From positions 1 through 38,728 of the forward strand of contig JALERM010000099.1 of the NCBI GenBank assembly GCA_022764165.1: a stretch of DNA of 38,728 nucleotides. Direction: 5' to 3'. Source of the DNA: Eubacterium sp. (GTDB lineage Bacteria; Bacillota; Clostridia; Lachnospirales; Lachnospiraceae). Positions 34,087-38,728 of the stretch are shown piece by piece. Position 1 is the stretch's first letter; each line of letters begins with the position of its first letter. Both the position numbers and the translations under genes were made by a program. The notes under the pieces were generated by a model. It was not told the origin of the DNA. It saw only the letters and a program-made list of their open reading frames with translations, and did not search any database.

Positions 34087-35031
34087 ATGAAATATATCAA
34101 GGATTTTTTTGAGGGAGCTAGAATTACAGGAATTTATCTGTGCAAACAGAAACAGGCGGCGGTTACAAAAAATGGGAAACCTTATGAAAATGTAATTCTT
34201 CAGGATAAAACAGGAACAATTGATGGCAAAATATGGGACCCTCATTCACAGGGAATCGATGATTTCGACAATCTTGATTATATTGAAATTATGGGAGATG
34301 TGAGCTGCTTTGCCGGGGCTCTGCAGATCAGTATCAAGCGTGTCCGGAAAGCACAGGAGGGAGAATATGTTCCTGCTGATTATTTGCCGGTCAGCAAAAA
34401 AAATATCGAGGAAATGTATCAGGAACTGACAAAATACATTCAGTCTGTGAAAAATCCCTATCTGTCACAGTTATTGAAAATGTATTACATCGATAATGAA
34501 GCTTTTATCAAACGTTTCAAATTCAGTTCCGCAGCAAAGAGTGTCCATCACGGTTTTGTGGGAGGACTTCTGGAACACACCTTGAGTGTGACGAAGCTGT
34601 GTCAGTATTATACGCAGGCTTATCCGATATTGAATCGGGATCTTCTGATCACGGCAGCTATTTTCCATGATATCGGAAAAACCCAGGAATTATCTGCATT
34701 TCCCATGAACGATTATACGGATGACGGCCAGCTGCTGGGACACATTATGATCGGTGCAGAAATGATTCATGATGCGGTACGGACTATACCGGGCTTTCCG
34801 GCAAAACTGGAAAGTGAACTGAAACACTGTATTCTGGCACATCACGGTGAACTGGAGTATGGATCTCCGAAAAAACCGGCACTGGTGGAGGCAGTTGCTC
34901 TGAATATGGCAGACAATACAGATGCAAAAATGGAGACATTTGCAGAAATATTTGACGCCGCCGGAGACCAGAATGACTGGCTGGGCTATAACCGGTTATT
35001 TGAATCCAATATACGGAAAACTACAAAGTAA
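34087..35031 (+). CDS. 3'-5' exoribonuclease YhaM family (OB fold + HD domain)
   Basis: This 314-residue protein has an N-terminal OB-fold nucleic-acid domain (about 1-90; QAAVTKNGKPYENVILQDKTGTIDGKIWD) and an HD phosphohydrolase domain with GGLLEHTLSVTKLCQYY, AIFHDIGKTQEL, and HHGELEYGSPKKPALVEAVA as metal-binding parts. This is the YhaM layout and normal length. YhaM trims mRNA 3' ends with Mn or Co. GGAGTGGAGAG precedes the ATG. It is followed 75 bases later by rlmD without an obvious terminator, so the two RNA-processing genes may be co-transcribed. Confidence 0.93.
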   Translation: MKYIKDFFEGARITGIYLCKQKQAAVTKNGKPYENVILQDKTGTIDGKIWDPHSQGIDDFDNLDYIEIMGDVSCFAGALQISIKRVRKAQEGEYVPADYLPVSKKNIEEMYQELTKYIQSVKNPYLSQLLKMYYIDNEAFIKRFKFSSAAKSVHHGFVGGLLEHTLSVTKLCQYYTQAYPILNRDLLITAAIFHDIGKTQELSAFPMNDYTDDGQLLGHIMIGAEMIHDAVRTIPGFPAKLESELKHCILAHHGELEYGSPKKPALVEAVALNMADNTDAKMETFAEIFDAAGDQNDWLGYNRLFESNIRKTTK

Positions 35032-35106
35032 GTTTGTCTTTCGGAATCATCCGGAACGATATGACAGCAGTTTAGAGTGAATACAGGGAAGAAAAGGACA
35101 GGGTGT

Positions 35107-36501
35107 ATGGAATATAAAAAGAATGATCTTTTGACAGTGACCATTGAGGATATGGGACATGATGGGGAAGGAATCGGAAAAGTAGACGGTTATACTGTGT
35201 TTGTGAAAGATGCGGTTATTGGTGACACTGTTTCTGCAAAAATCATGAAAGCGAAGAAAAATTACGGATATGCACGTTTGATGGAGATCCTCGAACCTTC
35301 CGCCGACAGGGTAGAACCGCTGTGCCCATATGCCCGCCAGTGCGGCGGCTGCCAGATCCAGGCATTATCTTATGAGAAACAGCTGGAATATAAGGAAAAT
35401 AAAATCAGAAATAATCTGATGCGAATCGGAGGATTTACCAGTGAAGAACTTCCCATGGAACCGATCATCGGAATGGATGACCCGTTCCATTACAGGAATA
35501 AAGCTCAGTTTCCGGTGGGGTATGATAAAGAAGGAAATTTGATTACCGGATTTTACGCCGGGCGCACACATTCAATCATCAGCAACCGCAGGTGCTATCT
35601 CGGAGTGGAAATCAATGAGAAAATTTTGGATATTGTACTGAAACACATGGAACAGTATCAGGTGACGGCTTATGATGAAAATACAGGAAAAGGACTGGTG
35701 CGCCATGTATTGATTCGCTACGGCTTTCAGTCGAAGGAAATTATGGTATGTCTGGTGGTCAATGGAAACCATATCCCGCAGGTCGGAAAACTGGTGGAGG
35801 AACTGAGAAAAATCGATGGCATGACCAGTATCACTCTGAATGTGAACCGGGAGCGGACCAATGTGATTCTGGGACGTGAGATCAAACTTCTGTGGGGGCC
35901 GCCATACATCACTGACACCATCGGCAATGTAAAATACCAGATCTCACCGCTTTCTTTCTATCAGGTAAATCCGGTGCAGACAGAAAAACTCTACGGCAAA
36001 GCTCTGGAATTTGCCGGCCTCACCGGCAATGAAACCGTATGGGATATCTACTGCGGAATCGGAACCATTTCCCTGTTCCTGGCTCAGAAAGCAAAACAGG
36101 TCTATGGCGTGGAAATCGTTCCCGCCGCTATTGAAGATGCCAGAAGAAATGCTGCCCTGAACAATATCTGCAATGCAGAATTCTATGTGGGAAAAGCCGA
36201 AGAGGTATTGCCTGCATACTATGAGGAATATGCAAAAAACCATCCCGGCGAAAACGCTCGGGCAGACGTGATCGTGGTGGATCCGCCCAGGAAAGGATGC
36301 GAAGAAAGCGTATTGAAAACCATGGTGCGGATGAAGCCGGAGAGGATTGTATATGTCAGCTGTGATTCAGCGACACTGGCACGGGATCTGAAGTGGCTGT
36401 GTGAGAATGGGTATGAGATTACGAGGGTTGTGGGGTGTGATATGTTTCCAGAGACCGTGCATGTGGAGACTGTGGTGGGACTACAAAGGAAAGATACCTA
36501 G
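35107..36501 (+). CDS. rlmD: 23S rRNA (uracil-C5)-methyltransferase, RlmD/RlmCD (RumA) family
   Basis: This 464-residue enzyme methylates uracil C5 in 23S rRNA. It has an N-terminal TRAM domain (TVTIEDMGHDGEGIGKVDGY) and an iron-sulfur Cys set in LCPYARQCGGCQIQAL with a fourth Cys in RRCYLGVEI (about 163). The SAM site is VWDIYCGIGTISLFLA, followed by VVVDPPRKGCEESVL and the nucleophile Cys in YVSCDSATLARDL (about 419). The general-base region FPETVHVETVV lies near the end. The ATG at 35107 follows AAGGACAGGG. The last residues (after HVETVV) differ from the usual LLQ-type tail and probably come from the integrated element that begins here. Confidence 0.94.
   Translation: MEYKKNDLLTVTIEDMGHDGEGIGKVDGYTVFVKDAVIGDTVSAKIMKAKKNYGYARLMEILEPSADRVEPLCPYARQCGGCQIQALSYEKQLEYKENKIRNNLMRIGGFTSEELPMEPIIGMDDPFHYRNKAQFPVGYDKEGNLITGFYAGRTHSIISNRRCYLGVEINEKILDIVLKHMEQYQVTAYDENTGKGLVRHVLIRYGFQSKEIMVCLVVNGNHIPQVGKLVEELRKIDGMTSITLNVNRERTNVILGREIKLLWGPPYITDTIGNVKYQISPLSFYQVNPVQTEKLYGKALEFAGLTGNETVWDIYCGIGTISLFLAQKAKQVYGVEIVPAAIEDARRNAALNNICNAEFYVGKAEEVLPAYYEEYAKNHPGENARADVIVVDPPRKGCEESVLKTMVRMKPERIVYVSCDSATLARDLKWLCENGYEITRVVGCDMFPETVHVETVVGLQRKDT
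36460..36477 (+). other. Putative left attachment site of an integrative element
   Basis: The motif CATGTGGAGACTGTGGTG encodes the conserved HVETVV near the end of rlmD. This part of rum/rlmD genes is a known integration hotspot for integrative conjugative elements (for example ICESp2905 in Streptococcus). Element-type genes start about 300 bases downstream. The matching right end is outside the window, so the exact crossover is inferred. Confidence 0.45.
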
Positions 36502-36681
36502 AAATCCTTGAATTTACGCACTTTGTAGAGTTTTTCAGTTTCAACAAAATCGGTGAAAATCACAAGGAAAAGATACTTGTGCAGAGAGTAACCGTAGTTG
36601 TTGCCTTAGACCTCGGTACGGGGAACACAAAAAATCCTGAATATGAAAGTGAATAGTGGACTATCAGATAGTTGATAGATT
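36502..36681. other. Non-coding left end of the integrative element
   Basis: No convincing gene is seen. The segment is likely the terminal region where the recombinase binds. A small dyad CTATCA/TGATAG lies at 36661-36678. A loose repeat (CAAAGGAAAGATAC at about 36482 and CACAAGGAAAAGATAC at about 36561) may be a recombinase-site repeat. Confidence 0.35.
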
Positions 36682-36717
36682 ATAGGGATACTTGGAGTAA
36701 AAGTGTCCCTATTTTTT
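36682..36717 (+). terminator. Leader terminator 1 of the integrative element
   Basis: ATAGGGATACTT (36682-36693) pairs with AAGTGTCCCTAT (36701-36712) with one G.U pair, then TTTTT. It could end read-through from rlmD or act as an attenuator for the element genes. Confidence 0.85.
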
Positions 36718-36723
36718 ATATAG

Positions 36724-36749
36724 GGCATTCCATAGTGGAGTGCCTTTTT
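36724..36749 (+). terminator. Leader terminator 2 of the integrative element
   Basis: GGCATTCC (36724-36731) pairs with GGAGTGCC (36737-36744), loop ATAGT, followed by TTTTT. It ends only 27 bases before the start of the first element gene, leaving no room for a promoter in between. Confidence 0.85.
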
Positions 36750-36776
36750 CAATACAAATAACAGGAGGAAAGAAAC

Positions 36777-37250
36777 GTGAAAAACAGTACAGCGTTAGGT
36801 GCAAACAGCGGGAAATCTACTCGCACAATAACTTTTAAGAACGAAGCACACAAGAAATTTTACATGGAATATCTGCCGAAGTGCAGATACCAGGATGTGT
36901 ACCACAAGGCATTGGTATATTGTCTCGGATTAAATTCAGACACAAGAGATCATGTGGACAGAATTTATGATTTTAAAGAAGGATATGTTAAGCCGGAATG
37001 TCTGTATGAAGGCTGGCAGACCAGCGGCAGCATGAAAGTGGTTCGGATGGCGTATAACCTTTACTGCAATGGAACGCCCAGTGTTTTGGATATCGAAGAT
37101 GCAGAAAGAAAACTGGAAGAATGCAGTTGTTATACCGTGGAAGAGCTTTTTTGCTGCGGCTATGCAAAATATTTTTGGGAGGCAATTAAAATCCGTTATC
37201 CGGAATACTGCTACAATCAGGATTGGGAGGATATGTATGCTGAAAATTAG
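36777..37250 (+). CDS. DUF6075 family protein (mobile-element associated)
   Basis: This 157-residue protein has the pattern ITFKNEAHKKFYMEYLPKCR, then YHKALVYCLGLNSDTRDHVD, IYDFKEGYVKPECLYEGWQT, and AKYFWEAIKIRYPEYC at the C-terminus, typical of DUF6075. Family members sit near the left end of Firmicutes integrative conjugative elements; their function is unknown. The GTG start is supported by AGGAGG eight bases upstream. It overlaps the DUF3970 gene by 14 bases. Two terminators directly precede it, so expression probably needs read-through or antitermination. Confidence 0.8.
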   Translation: MKNSTALGANSGKSTRTITFKNEAHKKFYMEYLPKCRYQDVYHKALVYCLGLNSDTRDHVDRIYDFKEGYVKPECLYEGWQTSGSMKVVRMAYNLYCNGTPSVLDIEDAERKLEECSCYTVEELFCCGYAKYFWEAIKIRYPEYCYNQDWEDMYAEN

Positions 37251-37404
37251 GCTTCAAGGAACAACAAACGATATTAAATGGTTCAAAAAAATCCTTGAAA
37301 GGGATAAGCGAATTAACGTGTTGGATGTTTCCGAGCCGTATGCCAATAAAGGGACAAAAAAGTATTTTCGTGTGTATGCAGAAGTAGAAAAGAACAGACA
37401 GTGA
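37237..37404 (+). CDS. DUF3970 family small protein
   Basis: This 55-residue basic protein (MLKIRLQGTTNDIKWFKKIL, ending KKYFRVYAEVEKNRQ) matches the DUF3970 pattern, commonly next to DUF6075 or ParA genes in integrative elements. The ATG at 37237 has GGGAGG six bases upstream. The first 14 bases overlap the preceding gene in another frame. Function unknown. Confidence 0.8.
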   Translation: MLKIRLQGTTNDIKWFKKILERDKRINVLDVSEPYANKGTKKYFRVYAEVEKNRQ

Positions 37405-37421
37405 GTCAGGAGGATAAAGTT

Positions 37422-38198
37422 ATGTGCAGAGTGATAGCGGTGTCTAATCAGAAAGGTGGAGTCGGAAAGACCACCACATGTATCAATTTGGGTGTTGGAC
37501 TGGCAAGAGTGGGACAGAGAGTGTTGTTGGTTGACTCTGATCCGCAAGGGCATCTTACCCTCGGGTTGGGGTTCCCGAAAAATATCCGGGTGACATTGAA
37601 GAACATGATGGAAAATATCATCATGGGAATAGAGTTTGACCCGAAAGAAGCAGTTTTGCATCATAAAGAAGGTGTGGACGTGGTTCCGTCCAATAAACTG
37701 CTCACGGGTATGGATATGTCTCTGATTACGGTGGATGACCGGGAAAAGGTTCTGAAAGAATATCTGGAAATGATGGCGGATGATTATGATTTTATCATAA
37801 TCGACTGTATGCCATCTTTGGGTATGCTGACGATCAATGCCATGAGTGCTGCCAACAGTGTACTGATACCAGTTCAGCCACAGTATTATGCTGCGGATGG
37901 ATTGACGGAACTGCTGAAAGTGGTGAAAGGAACAAAAAAGCGGTTTAATCCGGAAATTGAGGTGGAAGGTATCCTGTTTACGATGGACAGCGCACGGTAT
38001 AACAATTCCAAACGTAATAAGAGAGCTGTTAAAGAGGCGTATGGAAAGGAAATGAGGGTATTTGAAAACTCCATTCCCCGTTCAGAAGCGATAGCGGAGA
38101 TTGCCTCGGAGGGGATTAGTATTTTTGCGTATGACAGCCGGAGCAAAGGTGCAAAAAGCTATGAAATGCTGGTGCAGGAGGTGTTAAACCGTGCGTAG
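37422..38198 (+). CDS. ParA/Soj family partition ATPase
   Basis: This 258-residue MinD/ParA-type ATPase has the deviant Walker A SNQKGGVGKTTTCINLGVGL (about 7-26), switch regions LLVDSDPQGHLTLGLGF and DYDFIIIDCMPSLGMLTINA, and VLIPVQPQYYAADGLTELL. ParA binds non-specific DNA as an ATP dimer and, with ParB, positions DNA molecules; in integrative elements it stabilises the excised circle. The ATG at 37422 is preferred because AGGAGG lies eight bases upstream; GTG at 37401 overlaps the previous stop and lacks a site. The next gene (ParB) starts eight bases before its stop. Confidence 0.93.
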   Translation: MCRVIAVSNQKGGVGKTTTCINLGVGLARVGQRVLLVDSDPQGHLTLGLGFPKNIRVTLKNMMENIIMGIEFDPKEAVLHHKEGVDVVPSNKLLTGMDMSLITVDDREKVLKEYLEMMADDYDFIIIDCMPSLGMLTINAMSAANSVLIPVQPQYYAADGLTELLKVVKGTKKRFNPEIEVEGILFTMDSARYNNSKRNKRAVKEAYGKEMRVFENSIPRSEAIAEIASEGISIFAYDSRSKGAKSYEMLVQEVLNRA

Positions 38199-38728
38199 AC
38201 CACAGAAGGATATTCAGTTAACCACTTATGACGAGCTGCTTGGCATTAGTGAAATAGATAATACTGGCATGGACAAAGTAATCGAAGTCCCATTGGAGGA
38301 ATTGTTCCCGTTTAAAAATCATCCGTTCCATGTCCTGGATGATGAAAAGATGGACGAAACTGTAGAAAGTATCCGGAGTTACGGTGTACTTAATCCGGCA
38401 CTGGTAAGGCCAAGAGCCGAGGGCGGTTACGAACTGGTTGCCGGCCACAGACGGAAAAGAGCCTGTGAGATCGCGGGGCTTGAAACGATCTCGGCAGAAA
38501 TCAAGGAACTGTCGAGAGATGAAGCCATTATTCTTATGGTAGAGTCTAACCTTCAGCGCTCCGTGATACTGCCGAGCGAAAAGGCTTTCTCGTATAAGAT
38601 GAGGCTTGAAGCGATGAAGCGTCAGGGACAACGGACCGATTTAACTTCTCGACCAGTGGGCGACAAGTTGGATGAACGCAGATCTGGCGAAATTCTTGGC
38701 GAAACTGTCGGCGAGAGTGAACGGCAGG
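38191..38728 (+). CDS. ParB/Spo0J family partition protein (partial, runs off the window)
   Basis: A GTG start at 38191 with AGGAGG upstream opens a frame that is still open at the window end (179 codons seen). The ParB N-terminal nuclease-like (ParBc) domain is clear: VIEVPLEELFPFKNHPFHVL, DETVESIRSYGVLNPALVRP, ELVAGHRRKRACEIAGLETI, and MVESNLQRSVILPSEKAFSY. GHRRKRA is the CTP-binding box. The following segment (RQGQRTDLTSRPVG) is typical of element-borne ParB proteins, before the HTH part, which is beyond the window. It overlaps parA by eight bases and should act with it. Confidence 0.92.
   Translation, partial: MRRPQKDIQLTTYDELLGISEIDNTGMDKVIEVPLEELFPFKNHPFHVLDDEKMDETVESIRSYGVLNPALVRPRAEGGYELVAGHRRKRACEIAGLETISAEIKELSRDEAIILMVESNLQRSVILPSEKAFSYKMRLEAMKRQGQRTDLTSRPVGDKLDERRSGEILGETVGESERQ

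Overview
The window reads as chromosomal DNA of an anaerobic, spore-forming member of the Lachnospiraceae (Blautia/Dorea-like). This rests on strong AGGAGG-type ribosome sites, sigma-A promoters, a T-box leader on thrS, a SspF-like spore protein, a VanW protein, a DUF4080-type B12 radical SAM protein, and moderately AT-rich DNA. The genus is inference; no rRNA is present.

Layout. 1-1025 is decayed: a sugar-phosphate isomerase/epimerase fragment joined to the C-terminal part of an OFA-type MFS transporter. 1218-3251 is a PadR / HAAS-DUF1700 / DUF4097 / PspC envelope operon with a palindrome on its promoter. A small spore protein (3327-3515) has a sigma-G-like promoter whose start lies in the loop of the operon's terminator. 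3512-5283 (minus) holds an SGNH hydrolase and a membrane-anchored propeller-like protein. 5284-5583 is structured intergenic DNA. 5584-7293 (minus) encodes a COG3044 ABC-class ATPase. A CYTH protein and a small XRE regulator follow, then a 33-bp perfect palindrome and thrS (minus) with its T-box leader.

10771-14461 has a GH38 alpha-mannosidase pseudogene with two internal deletions, next to an intact AGE-family sugar isomerase. 14673-17287 is a potassium-type regulatory operon (RCK/TrkA protein, shortened KdpD-like kinase, KdpE-like regulator) with no transporter gene in the window. Phosphoglucomutase/phosphomannomutase follows, then three minus-strand tRNAs (Gly-GCC, Gly-TCC, Phe-GAA), glyA, and a six-gene plus-strand run (21222-27875): fructokinase, a B12 radical SAM/DEDDh exonuclease fusion, a 34-residue membrane peptide, VanW, an AIR-synthase-like protein and TrmL. 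27928-32432 (minus) is mutS2 with a two-component system. The plus strand then has a membrane-anchored HtrA/PDZ protein lacking catalytic His and Asp, YhaM, and RlmD. From about 36500 to the end is the left end of an integrative element inserted at the 3' end of rlmD (DUF6075, DUF3970, ParA, ParB).

The parts most worth a second look are two dispersed hairpin-repeat families (one with paired changes in both arms, one forming most of the 5' leader of the COG3044 ATPase), the radical SAM-exonuclease fusion, the apparent pseudo-protease, the promoter-inside-terminator arrangement of the spore gene, and the leader terminators of the integrative element. AGE isomerase, fructokinase and the phosphohexomutase could together handle mannose/fructose, but they are not one operon, so this link is inference.
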